Shown: piece by piece, positions 43,700 to 51,024 of the stretch
Position numbering within the stretch: the stretch's first letter is position 1
Layout: every line of letters starts with the position of its first letter
Source of the DNA: Clostridium sp. BSD9I1
GTDB lineage: Bacteria; Bacillota; Clostridia; Clostridiales; Clostridiaceae
Direction: 5' to 3'
Length of the DNA: 64,000 bases
NCBI RefSeq assembly: GCF_900185645.1
Contig: NZ_FYAM01000027.1
Coordinates: 310,001 to 374,000 of the forward strand
Translations under genes and position numbers: made by a program
The notes under the pieces: generated by a model
Database searches by the model: none
Seen by the model: only the letters and a program-made list of their open reading frames with translations
What the model was told of the DNA's origin: nothing

Positions 43700-43800
43700 T
43701 TAAAAGGGAGTAGCTGCCCGTATTAGGGTGATAAAGTCAACATACTGGCTTTCGAGTCTGGCTTTATCGTGGCTTATTTTAGTCAAGTGAGACTTTTAGC
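43700..43800 (+). promoter_or_regulatory. yybP-ykoY manganese riboswitch aptamer
   Basis: The segment has yybP-ykoY hallmarks: GGGAGTAGC near the 5' end, AGTCAACATACTGGC, CTGGCTTTATCGTGGC and GAGACTTTTA at the 3' end. P1 can form between TAAAAG (43701-43706) and CTTTTA (43793-43798). The class senses Mn2+ and usually controls exporters such as the GDT1-family gene that follows. The 3' P1 strand is also the 5' arm of a terminator, so Mn2+ binding should allow transcription. Confidence 0.88.
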
Positions 43801-43838
43801 ACAATGGCTTATTTGTCGTTGTGTTGAAGGTCTTTTTT
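43791..43838 (+). terminator. Riboswitch-controlled terminator 1
   Basis: GACTTTTAGCACAA (43791-43804) pairs with TTGTGTTGAAGGTC (43819-43832) using G-U pairs, followed by six T. It competes with aptamer stem P1. Confidence 0.82.
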
Positions 43839-43861
43839 AGCGTAATAATTATGTTAAAAAA

Positions 43862-43911
43862 GATTTTCAACACAAAGATAAGCGTTGTGCTGAAGGTCTT
43901 TAATTTTTTAT
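43862..43911 (+). terminator. Riboswitch-associated terminator 2 (tandem copy)
   Basis: GATTTTCAACACAA (43862-43875) pairs with TTGTGCTGAAGGTC (43885-43898), followed by TTTAATTTTTT. It is a near duplicate of terminator 1 and does not overlap the aptamer. Confidence 0.78.
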
Positions 43912-43939
43912 ATTTTAATCCAAAAAGGAGGTTATAATA

Positions 43940-44647
43940 ATGACAGCATTTATCAAAGCATTATTATTTGTAGTTGTGGCAGAAATGGGTGATAAAACTC
44001 AGCTTCTAGCAATGGCTATGGCAAGTAAATACAAGGCGAAGCAGGTACTTATAGGAGTCTTTATTGCTACTATTTTTAATCATGCTCTTGCTGTAGCAGT
44101 TGGAAGTTATTTAAGTGCTTTTATTCCAATGGATACCGTAAAAATTGTTGCAGCAATATCATTTTTAATCTTTGGTCTTTGGACGTTAAGAGGAGATAAA
44201 ATTGATGATGAAAATGAGAAAAAGGCTAAGTTTGGTCCGATTGTTACCGTAGCTATAGCATTTTTTCTAGCGGAAATGGGGGATAAGACTCAGCTTATGA
44301 CTATAGCTATTTCAGCACAATATCAACAACCAATTTATATACTTATGGGAACAACTGTTGGTATGATGGTTGCAGATAGTATAGGAATTATAGGAGGAGC
44401 ATGGATGTGCAAAAATGTTCCAGAGGCATACATAAAGTGGATAGCAGGAATAATATTTATGTTCTTTGGAACTTTAACACTATATGGCTCAGTTCCTGCA
44501 AGTATGCTAAACGCAGCGTATATAAGTTTATATCTTATAATAACAGCAATACTTATATACTTAGCAGGAGTTAAATTTGCATATCATGATGAGGTTTCTA
44601 ATATAGTTTCAGTAGAAAAGAGTAATCCACAAAGTGAGATAAAATAA
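43940..44647 (+). CDS. GDT1/TMEM165-family (UPF0016) manganese exporter
   Basis: This 235-residue membrane protein has two copies of the family motif E-x-G-D-K-T (AEMGDKTQLLAMAMASKYKA and AEMGDKTQLMTIAISAQYQ), each in a three-helix half. Members export Mn2+ (for example MneA-type proteins). The upstream yybP-ykoY riboswitch strongly supports manganese as the substrate. AAAGGAGG precedes the ATG. mntR and mntH lie 4-7 kb further on. Confidence 0.93.
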   Translation: MTAFIKALLFVVVAEMGDKTQLLAMAMASKYKAKQVLIGVFIATIFNHALAVAVGSYLSAFIPMDTVKIVAAISFLIFGLWTLRGDKIDDENEKKAKFGPIVTVAIAFFLAEMGDKTQLMTIAISAQYQQPIYILMGTTVGMMVADSIGIIGGAWMCKNVPEAYIKWIAGIIFMFFGTLTLYGSVPASMLNAAYISLYLIITAILIYLAGVKFAYHDEVSNIVSVEKSNPQSEIK

Positions 44648-44710
44648 ATATATAACAGAATTATTCAAGCATATAATTAAAAGTGGAAATAAGATTGAGA
44701 GGTGTAAAAA

Positions 44711-45277
44711 TTGATTAAAGAACTTATATTAAAAAATAGATCCTATAGAAGATTTTATGAGGATAAAACCATTGAAATGGACACTTTAAGAGAGCTTGTA
44801 GATTTGGCTAGGTTATCACCTTCAGGTGCTAATAGACAGGGATTAAAATATGCTATATCAAATACTAAGGAGAAAAATGATAAGATATATGATTGCTTAG
44901 GATGGGCAGGATATTTGAAAGACTGGGACGGTCCAGAAGAAGGAGAAAGACCAAGTGCGTATTTAGTAGTTGTTAGTGATACGTCCCTTGGTGCTGTTTT
45001 ACCACAGGATGAAGGAATAGCAGGCCAAAGCATTTTACTTGGTGCTGTTGAAAAAGGTCTTGGAGGGTGTTTCATTAAAAATATTAATAAGAAAAAATTA
45101 GCTGAGGCACTTAATTTAGATGATAAATATGAAATATCACTTGTATTAGCATTAGGTTATCCAAAGGAAGAAGTGATTATTGAACCTATGAATGAAAATG
45201 GAGACATTAAATATTGGCGAGATGAAGACTTAGTACATTATGTGCCTAAAAGAGGATTAGATGAGCTGATTTTATAG
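44711..45277 (+). CDS. Nitroreductase-family flavoprotein
   Basis: This 188-residue FMN-dependent oxidoreductase has NRSYRRFYED (residues 8-17) for phosphate binding, RLSPSGANRQGLKYAIS, GIAGQSILLGAVEKGLGGCFI and ALGYPKE near the end. It uses NAD(P)H to reduce nitro compounds, quinones or related substrates; the physiological substrate is unknown. It begins with TTG at 44711 after GAGAGGTG. The stop codon touches an inverted-repeat element. Confidence 0.92.
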   Translation: MIKELILKNRSYRRFYEDKTIEMDTLRELVDLARLSPSGANRQGLKYAISNTKEKNDKIYDCLGWAGYLKDWDGPEEGERPSAYLVVVSDTSLGAVLPQDEGIAGQSILLGAVEKGLGGCFIKNINKKKLAEALNLDDKYEISLVLALGYPKEEVIIEPMNENGDIKYWRDEDLVHYVPKRGLDELIL

Positions 45278-45285
45278 TAACCAAT

Positions 45286-45355
45286 ATGCTAGTAACCAAT
45301 AGCCAATATAGATGTTTTGCAACAGGAAACTGCATTTTATTGGTCATTGGTTACT
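45286..45355. repeat. Inverted-repeat element (GATGTTTTGCAA type), copy 2
   Basis: AGTAACCAATAGCCAATA (45291-45308) and TATTGGTCATTGGTTACT (45338-45355) pair with two mismatches. The loop contains GATGTTTTGCAA on the + strand. Copy 1 at about 30.1 kb is in the opposite orientation with a different stem sequence. Confidence 0.75.
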
Positions 45356-45390
45356 AATAACTGGATGCTAAAAAATGCTTAGCGTTTTTT

Positions 45391-45732
45391 CTATATTTCT
45401 TTAGAATATATAGTGGATGGGTTTGGTGTTAAAATAACAAAGCAGGACATGTTTTTATCTCCTGTATTTTTTAAAGCAAACATTGCTGCTCCATCGCAAT
45501 GTAAAACATCACCTTCAGTAAGCTTACTCATAGTTCCCTCTACAGTAACTTCTCCTTCACCTACAAGCACATGAACAATAAGATCGCTATTTTCATGGTT
45601 ATGAGGAGGCACTTCTTGGCCAGGTTTTAGATTTAAAATAAAATTAAGAACCTTGTCTTCATTAAAAAGAACTCTCTTTGTAATAGTCTCATCTAAGTAC
45701 ACCATTTTATCTGATATTTTTTCTATTTTCAT
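45391..45732 (-). CDS. Small cupin-domain protein
   Basis: This 113-residue single cupin has the metal motif PGQEVPPHNHENSDLIVHVLVGEG (residues 36-59) and a second motif near LHCDGAAMFALKNTG. Such proteins bind Fe, Mn or Zn and may act as sensors or simple enzymes. GGAGGG precedes the ATG. A ferredoxin gene lies about 55 nt upstream on the same strand, so they may form an operon. Function cannot be refined. Confidence 0.88.
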   Translation of the reverse strand: MKIEKISDKMVYLDETITKRVLFNEDKVLNFILNLKPGQEVPPHNHENSDLIVHVLVGEGEVTVEGTMSKLTEGDVLHCDGAAMFALKNTGDKNMSCFVILTPNPSTIYSKEI

Positions 45733-45788
45733 AATTATCCCTCCATAAATAAATTTCTGTGAAAAACTTTACTTTAAGCAAGCTTATA

Positions 45789-45977
45789 TCATTCAATTAT
45801 TATTGCATTTACAGGGCAGCTTGTTTCAGTATCTTTTGCACTTTCTATTAGTGTTTCCCAAATTTCATTTTCTAATGCTTCTGCTTTCCCATTATCTTTC
45901 ATTTCAAAGATTTCCGGACACATTCCAGCACATAATCCGCATCCTATACAGGTATCTTTATCAACAAACGCTTTCAT
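45789..45977 (-). CDS. Single-cluster [4Fe-4S] ferredoxin
   Basis: The 62-residue protein begins MKAFVDKDTCIGCGLCAGMC and ends TSCPVNAIIIE. The cluster should be bound by the first three Cys of CIGCGLC plus the Cys before PVNA. The fourth Cys of the first motif is in the place of the disulfide Cys seen in Thermotoga-type ferredoxins, but its partner is missing here. Start at 45977 follows AAGGGGTG. It carries electrons for an unknown oxidoreductase. Confidence 0.92.
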   Translation of the reverse strand: MKAFVDKDTCIGCGLCAGMCPEIFEMKDNGKAEALENEIWETLIESAKDTETSCPVNAIIIE

Positions 45978-46083
45978 AAATAACACCCCTTATAAATTAT
46001 TTTTGTATCTCCTATGCTTAAATTGTAAATCATTAGCATTGGAAATAATGTGATTCAAATCAAAAACTAGAAGTATTACGATA

Positions 46084-46305
46084 TTTTTAATGCTTTGGGT
46101 CGTATAGAACTTTCATCTAGGAAGGCGTTCATTTCACCGAGAACGGCTAATATTTATAAATTTAAAATTCCTAAACCGCCTAAACTCGCTATCACTCAGA
46201 CAGTAGGCGGCTCTTAACGGTATTTTAAATTTATAAATAAAGCCGTTCTAAGGCTCATTCAATGCCTTCTACGATGAAAGTTCTATGCTTCTAGAGCATT
46301 AAAAA
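46084..46305 (-). repeat. Large structured repeat, copy 2 (222 nt, inverted)
   Basis: TTTTTAATG (46084-46092) and CATTAAAAA (46297-46305) are the outer arms. Read on the - strand, the nested stems are AGAACTTTCATC with GATGAAAGTTCT, GAACGGCT with AGCCGTTC, an AT-rich stem, and apical GCCGCCTA with TAGGCGG. The loop CTGTCTGAGTGATAGCGAGTT is kept (21 nt, 46182-46203 region). Stem bases differ from copies 1 and 3 in compensating fashion. Confidence 0.87.
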
Positions 46306-46330
46306 GTTCTTCATGTGAACAGCTGAAGGA

Positions 46331-46354
46331 AGAAATTCAGCCAACTGAATTTCT
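46331..46354. repeat. Satellite hairpin of structured element copy 2
   Basis: AGAAATTCAG and CTGAATTTCT pair perfectly around CCAA, 26 nt from the large element on its 5' side in the - orientation. Confidence 0.75.
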
Positions 46355-46560
46355 AAAATATTTTAGGAATTAGTGCACAAAGATCTTTTAGGGCGTCAGC
46401 CCGGACGTTACAAGAGCTGATACGAAATAAATGAGGAAATTTAATTTACAAGTTAAAGATAAGATAATATAACAAAAGGTTTTTATCGAAAATAGAATGA
46501 TTAACATTTTACGACCTATCGGTCTGCGTGCTTATCAGCCCTTTGGCAAGCGTCAATTTA

Positions 46561-46588
46561 AAGGAATTTCGTCAAAACGAAATTCCTT
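46561..46588. repeat. Satellite hairpin of structured element copy 3
   Basis: AAGGAATTTCG and CGAAATTCCTT pair perfectly around a 6-nt loop, 26 nt before the large element. Confidence 0.75.
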
Positions 46589-46614
46589 CCTTCAGTCAGT
46601 GAGCCTGAACGATA

Positions 46615-46843
46615 TTTTTAATGTTGAACACAAGTATGAAATTTGCATTGTAGAAAGCATTGAGCAAGCAATTAAAAGCTCTTTATTTCTGATTTTAAGG
46701 CGCCGTATAGAGCCTTCTACTGTTTGAGCTGTAGGCGAGTTTAGAAGGCTTAGACGCCTTAAAAGGAAGAAATGTTAGAGTTTTTTTGCGTAGCGAACGC
46801 TTTCCTAAATGCAAATTCCATACGACCTGTTCAACATTAAAAA
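46615..46843 (+). repeat. Large structured repeat, copy 3 (229 nt)
   Basis: TTTTTAATGTTGAAC (46615-46629) and GTTCAACATTAAAAA (46829-46843) are perfect outer arms. Inner stems include GAAATTTGCATT with AATGCAAATTCC, AAGCTCTTTATTTCT with GGAAGAAATGTTAGAGTTTT, TTTTAAGGCG with CGCCTTAAAA, and apical GCCTTCTA/TAGAAGGC. It stands directly upstream of the aroE promoter. Confidence 0.88.
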
Positions 46844-46864
46844 CGTCGCAATTTCCTTTAATTA

Positions 46865-46873
46865 TGCTATAAT
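46865..46873 (+). promoter_or_regulatory. Extended -10 promoter of aroE
   Basis: TGCTATAAT at 46865-46873, about 73 bases before the aroE start and 22 bases after the large repeat. Confidence 0.5.
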
Positions 46874-46945
46874 AACAAATAAAAATTAAAATAGTAAAGA
46901 TAGGTATTGTGTATATACTATTTTATAATAAAGGGGGCTAATATT

Positions 46946-47749
46946 TTGAAAAAATTATATGGATTATTGGGAGAAAAGCTTGGACATAGTTTTTCGCCGC
47001 AAATACATTCACTAATATTTAAAGAATTAGATATAGAAGGATACTATCATTTATTTGAAGTGAATAAGGCGGAGCTGCATAATGCAGTCTTAGGATTTAA
47101 AGCTCTAAAAGTAACAGGAGTAAATGTGACCATTCCTTATAAGGTTGATATGGTAAAATATTTAGATGATATATCACCAGAAGGCAAGAACATAGGGGCA
47201 ATTAATACAATATGCTTTAAAGATGGAAAAACCATAGGATATAATACAGATTATTATGGTTTTGGAATGATGCTGGATAAATTTAATGTGAAAGTAAAAG
47301 GAAAAAATGCAGTTATTTTGGGGTCAGGAGGAGCTTCCCAAGCTGTGCTTCAATTCCTATTAGATAATGGTGTTAATGAAGTTACTTTTGCAACCAGAAA
47401 TGAAGAGCAATGTAAGAAAAAGTGTAAGGAATTTAAAGCTATTGATTATAATAAAATTAAGTATCTAAATAATCAAGATATAGTAATTAACTGTACTCCA
47501 CTGGGAATGTACCCTAATGTAGAAAGCTCTCCTTTAAGTAAGGAAGATGTCTTAAAATTTACTACAGTTGTTGATTTGATTTATAATCCAGAGGAGACCT
47601 TATTGCTAAAATACGCAAGAGAACAAGGAATACAAGGTGTAAATGGATTATATATGTTAGTAGGGCAAGCGATAAAGGCACAGGAGTTGTGGAATAGTGT
47701 AATAATTAATAAAGAATCTGTGGATAAAATTTATGAGGAATTCAAATAA
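46946..47749 (+). CDS. aroE: Shikimate dehydrogenase
   Basis: The 267-residue enzyme reduces 3-dehydroshikimate to shikimate with NADPH in aromatic amino acid synthesis. It has LGEKLGHSFSPQIHS (shikimate binding), VTGVNVTIPYKVDM with the catalytic Lys, GAINTICF, the nucleotide motif LGSGGASQAV and NCTPLGMYPN. I start at the TTG 46946 because AAAGGGGG is about 9 nt upstream and other AroE proteins start at KLYGLLGE. It is not in an aromatic operon here, and two large repeats precede it. Confidence 0.95.
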   Translation: MKKLYGLLGEKLGHSFSPQIHSLIFKELDIEGYYHLFEVNKAELHNAVLGFKALKVTGVNVTIPYKVDMVKYLDDISPEGKNIGAINTICFKDGKTIGYNTDYYGFGMMLDKFNVKVKGKNAVILGSGGASQAVLQFLLDNGVNEVTFATRNEEQCKKKCKEFKAIDYNKIKYLNNQDIVINCTPLGMYPNVESSPLSKEDVLKFTTVVDLIYNPEETLLLKYAREQGIQGVNGLYMLVGQAIKAQELWNSVIINKESVDKIYEEFK

Positions 47750-47776
47750 AAATACGATTTTAAAAGGAGCAAAAAA

Positions 47777-48169
47777 ATGAAGTGGTTAAGAAATTTCATG
47801 ATTGGAAGAAATGGTGTAGATCATATATGTATAGCTTTAATAGTGGGCTATATGGCAACTTCTTTAATAGTTTCTGTTACAGGTATTAAAGCTCTGATGA
47901 TTATTGGCTATATTTTGTGGGGAATATGTTTATTTAGAATATTATCTCGTGATATTATAAAACGACGAAAAGAAAATATGGTATTTTTACAGTGGTGGAA
48001 TAAGATATCCTATAAATTTAGAAATAAATCTAACGAAATAAAATCCATGAAGACCTACCGTATTTTTAAATGCCCAAACTGTAAATTAAAACTTCGTGTA
48101 CCAAAGGGAAAGGGAAAAGTTACAATTACTTGCTCAAGGTGTAAAACAGAGTTTTCTAAAAGGACTTAG
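47777..48169 (+). CDS. Membrane protein with a C-terminal zinc ribbon
   Basis: This 130-residue protein has two membrane segments (HICIALIVGYMATSLIVSVTG and LMIIGYILWGICLF), a basic linker and a C-terminal C-x2-C...C-x2-C zinc ribbon (FKCPNCKLKLRVPKGKGK, then ITCSRCKTEF). The ribbon should face the cytoplasm. AAAGGAG precedes the ATG, 27 nt after aroE, so co-transcription is likely. The function is not known to me. Confidence 0.75.
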   Translation: MKWLRNFMIGRNGVDHICIALIVGYMATSLIVSVTGIKALMIIGYILWGICLFRILSRDIIKRRKENMVFLQWWNKISYKFRNKSNEIKSMKTYRIFKCPNCKLKLRVPKGKGKVTITCSRCKTEFSKRT

Positions 48170-48283
48170 GGGAAAGCGGATTAGACGAGGTAGTAAAAGA
48201 TTTTCTGTGAGCTAAATTGAGGGGAATTAAACAGAGCATGAAAATTGTTATTAAATTTAATAAAAATAATGGGGGGATAGTGT

Positions 48284-48784
48284 ATGGAATATAAAATTGA
48301 AGAAATGAAATCATCTGATTGGGAACAGGTAAAGAATATTTATTTAGAGGGAATAAAGACAAAGATAGCAACATTTCAGACGGAAGCACCTACTTGGGAA
48401 GAGTGGAATAGTGGTCATATTAATTCATGCAGATTAGTTGCACGTTCAGGGGATAATGTATTAGGTTGGGCAGCACTGAGTCCGACCTCAGGTAGATGCT
48501 GTTATGTAGGAGTAGTAGAAGTTAGTATTTACATAGGAGAAAAATATAAAGGACAAGGTGTAGGGACGGCTCTCTTTGAACAGTTAATTAGACTATCAGA
48601 AGAAAGTGGTTTTTGGACTTTGTATTCTTCGATTATAAGAAAAAATAGTGCAAGTATAGCCCTTCATAAAAAGTGCGGTTTTAGGGAAATAGGAATGAGA
48701 GAAAAGATAGCTAAGACCAGTGAGGGGATATGGCATGATGTAGTTTTAATGGAGAGAAGAAGTAAAGTAGCTGGCATAGATTAA
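48284..48784 (+). CDS. GNAT N-acetyltransferase, phosphinothricin acetyltransferase-like
   Basis: This 166-residue GNAT enzyme starts YKIEEMKSSDWEQVKNIYLEGI. It has EAPTWEEWN as in the PAT/Bar group, the acetyl-CoA loop IGEKYKGQGVGTALFEQL, and the SASIALHKKCGFREIGMREKI ending. Relatives acetylate phosphinothricin, methionine sulfoximine or similar amino acids, so an amino-acid analogue is the likely substrate. It is preceded by a G-rich ribosome binding site (GGGGGGA) and followed by a terminator. Confidence 0.92.
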   Translation: MEYKIEEMKSSDWEQVKNIYLEGIKTKIATFQTEAPTWEEWNSGHINSCRLVARSGDNVLGWAALSPTSGRCCYVGVVEVSIYIGEKYKGQGVGTALFEQLIRLSEESGFWTLYSSIIRKNSASIALHKKCGFREIGMREKIAKTSEGIWHDVVLMERRSKVAGID

Positions 48785-48825
48785 GTTTTATGTATGGAAA
48801 CATACTAACTAGAATTTAAAATGAA

Positions 48826-48876
48826 AACCATGGATAGGTATCAGTTTCTAAAGCTGAATTATCCATGGTTCTTTTA
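48826..48876. terminator. Intrinsic terminator between converging genes
   Basis: AACCATGGATA (48826-48836) pairs with TATCCATGGTT (48860-48870), then CTTTTATT. Its 3' half resembles that of the mntH terminator (GAATTATCCATG). Confidence 0.82.
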
Positions 48877-48908
48877 TTGAGTATTTAATATCTAATTAAA
48901 TTATTCCA

Positions 48909-48940
48909 ACTTACCACTTGCCACGTGGGTGGCACCTTTA
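48909..48940. repeat. Short CACGTGG repeat at the mntR stop
   Basis: CAACTTACCACTTGCCACG, then TGGGTGGCACC. The mntR stop codon lies at its edge. One of five copies. Confidence 0.85.
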
Positions 48941-49405
48941 GGTGGCATTTTTATATTCATTAAATTTAATAATCACATCAGGATTATCCTTTATAAAATT
49001 TACGTACTCCTCAAAGCATTTAATGGTTTTATCACTTAATGTGTGCTCAACTTTTTCGGTTTCAGCCAGTATTGTTTTTTCGGATACCCCTAAAACCTTT
49101 AGAAGAGCAGCAATGGTGTTATGACGTTTGATTAATGATTTTCCAAGTTTTTTTCCACTTTCCTCAAGCATTATATATCCATACTTTTCATATTTTATAA
49201 GTTTCAATTCACTGAGTTTTTGCACCATCTTAGTAGCAGATGGGGGCTGTACATTTAGTGCATCTGATAATTCATGGATTCTTGTAAATCCAGTGTTTAT
49301 AGAAAGTCTGTATATCATTTCAAGATAATCTTCCATGGATGCTGTAAGGAGATTCTCTTCTTTTTTCATATATTCATTAAAAGTATAAAATTCATTGTTA
49401 TCCAT
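48938..49405 (-). CDS. mntR: Manganese-responsive repressor of the DtxR/MntR family
   Basis: This 155-residue protein has the winged helix (LTASMEDYLEMIYRLSINTGFTRIHELSDALNVQPPSATKMVQKLSELKLIKYE, about residues 18-70). The metal and dimerisation domain includes GKSLIKRHNTIAALL and KVEHTLSD. No SH3-like third domain is present, as in MntR rather than DtxR. It is divergent from mntH, with TTAGCTAA repeats between them, so Mn-dependent repression of mntH is expected. The last codons (KNAT) run into a short repeat. Confidence 0.92.
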   Translation of the reverse strand: MDNNEFYTFNEYMKKEENLLTASMEDYLEMIYRLSINTGFTRIHELSDALNVQPPSATKMVQKLSELKLIKYEKYGYIMLEESGKKLGKSLIKRHNTIAALLKVLGVSEKTILAETEKVEHTLSDKTIKCFEEYVNFIKDNPDVIIKFNEYKNAT

Positions 49406-49530
49406 AATACATCACCAGCTTTATAAAATTTATATAGGTTCCCAGTAAATTATATGCAGGGATAAATTAAAAAATTACTACCATGTAACCTTTTTATATC
49501 AATATTCATAACTTATATAGTGTAGGAAAG

Positions 49531-49544
49531 TTAGCTAAGGCTAA
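49531..49544. promoter_or_regulatory. Candidate MntR box 1
   Basis: TTAGCTAAGGCTAA resembles DtxR-family boxes. It lies about 70 nt before mntH and shares GTTAGCTAA with the site at 49575. Confidence 0.5.
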
Positions 49545-49574
49545 TACTTTTAATCCTCAGTAACTGTTTGATGG

Positions 49575-49582
49575 TTAGCTAA
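49575..49582. promoter_or_regulatory. Candidate MntR box 2
   Basis: The palindrome TTAGCTAA is preceded by G as in box 1, 44 nt from it and 30 nt before the mntH start. Confidence 0.45.
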
Positions 49583-49611
49583 ACTGCACCAATATATAGG
49601 AGGAGATATCC

Positions 49612-50907
49612 GTGGATAATGAAAGGGCAATAGATAAAGCAGCAAGCTTTGAATTGCATAAAGTAAGAACAAATAGTAGTTTAAATATAATAAAAAGATT
49701 TAAGCAGTTATTAAAGTTTTTAGGACCTGCGTTTATAGTGAGCGTTGCTTATGTGGACCCAGGAAATTTTGCTGCAAATATCACTGGAGGGTCAATATTT
49801 AATTATGGTCTTGTGTGGGTTATTTTATGGAGTAACATAATGGCTATATTTTTACAGGTTATGTCTGCTAAACTAGGCATAGCTACAGGAAAAAATTTAC
49901 CTCAAATGTGCAAAGAAGTATTTTCAAAGAGAGTGAATTGGCTTTTTTATATTGTAGCAGCAATTGCAGCAATGGCAACCACCATGGCTGAATTTATAGG
50001 AGCAGTACTAGGTTTTTACTTGTTATTTGGGATTCCCTTGGGGTATTCTGTTGTGTTAACTGCTGTAGTAACATTTGTAATCACATACTTACAAAAGTAT
50101 GGCCAAAGGGTTGTAGAGATAGTTATTACTTTACTTATTGCGGTAATATGCGGTGCATACACTATAGAGTTATTTCTTGCAAAGCCTGATTGGACACAGG
50201 TAGCTCTTCATACATTAGTTCCTTCGCTGCCAAATGGTCAAGCGGTCTTAATCGCTGTAAGTATGCTGGGGGCTACAGTTATGCCTCATGTAATATATCT
50301 TCATTCTCAGCTTGTTCAAAGTCGTAATGAAGGAATGACATTACAAGAAAAGAAAAGGCACTTTTTCATGGAAAAGATTGATGTTGTTATAGCTATGAAT
50401 ATCGCATTTATTGTAAATGCTGCAATGGTAGTAATTTCTGCATCAGTATTTTTTAGCAGGGGGATGGTGGTTGATTCAATAGAAGTTGCACACAGATCTC
50501 TTGAGCCACTTTTAGGATCACTATCAAGTGGTGCATTTGCAGTTGCTTTGCTTGCTTCAGGATTTTCCTCATCATCAGTAGGGGCTATGGCTGGAGAAAC
50601 TGTTATGGATGGATTTGTGGATTTTAAAATTCCTATCAACTTAAGAAGAATAATAACAATGCTTCCAGGTGCCATTGTAATACTTGCTGGAGTAAATCCC
50701 ATGAAAGCATTAGTTATAAGCCAAGCTAGTCTAAGTTTTGCGCTGCCAGCAGCGATAATACCTATGATAATTATTACAAGTAATAAAAAACTCATGGGCG
50801 AATTTGTAAATAAATCTTGGATAAAGGTAGTTGGCTGGGCAATTGCTTCAACAATTATTGCATTGAATGTGGTGCTTTTATACTTAACCTTCACTGGAAA
50901 TGTATAA
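49612..50907 (+). CDS. mntH: Nramp-family divalent metal (Mn2+) importer
   Basis: This 431-residue transporter has eleven membrane segments. Metal-binding motifs are YVDPGNFAANITGGS (helix 1) and GATVMPHVIYLHSQL (helix 6). It couples Mn2+ uptake to protons. The start is GTG at 49612 with AGGAGGAG upstream. It is divergent from mntR and likely repressed by it. A bidirectional terminator follows. Confidence 0.96.
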   Translation: MDNERAIDKAASFELHKVRTNSSLNIIKRFKQLLKFLGPAFIVSVAYVDPGNFAANITGGSIFNYGLVWVILWSNIMAIFLQVMSAKLGIATGKNLPQMCKEVFSKRVNWLFYIVAAIAAMATTMAEFIGAVLGFYLLFGIPLGYSVVLTAVVTFVITYLQKYGQRVVEIVITLLIAVICGAYTIELFLAKPDWTQVALHTLVPSLPNGQAVLIAVSMLGATVMPHVIYLHSQLVQSRNEGMTLQEKKRHFFMEKIDVVIAMNIAFIVNAAMVVISASVFFSRGMVVDSIEVAHRSLEPLLGSLSSGAFAVALLASGFSSSSVGAMAGETVMDGFVDFKIPINLRRIITMLPGAIVILAGVNPMKALVISQASLSFALPAAIIPMIIITSNKKLMGEFVNKSWIKVVGWAIASTIIALNVVLLYLTFTGNV

Positions 50908-50910
50908 AAA

Positions 50911-50960
50911 AAGTCATGGATAAACATAAGTTTTAATACTGAATTATCCATGACCTTTTT
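50911..50960. terminator. Bidirectional intrinsic terminator after mntH
   Basis: AAGTCATGGATAA (50911-50923) pairs with TTATCCATGACCTT (50944-50957). T-tails exist on both strands, serving mntH and the converging CWB2 gene. Confidence 0.85.
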
Positions 50961-50987
50961 ATTTAGGGAGGAGTTATTTTTAACGTT

Positions 50988-51018
50988 AACTTGCCACTTG
51001 TCACGTGGGTGGCACTTT
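50988..51018. repeat. Short CACGTGG repeat after the CWB2/DUF5050 gene
   Basis: AACTTGCCACTTG followed by TCACGTGGGTGGCACTTT, 7 nt beyond the stop of the - strand gene ending at 51025. One of five copies. Confidence 0.88.
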
Positions 51019-51024
51019 TCTTTT

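Noticed and set aside
46497-46727. Open frame of 76 codons on the + strand
   Set aside because: It lies inside the third large structured repeat and its satellite hairpin. It has no ribosome binding site, and its sequence follows the repeat's base pairs.
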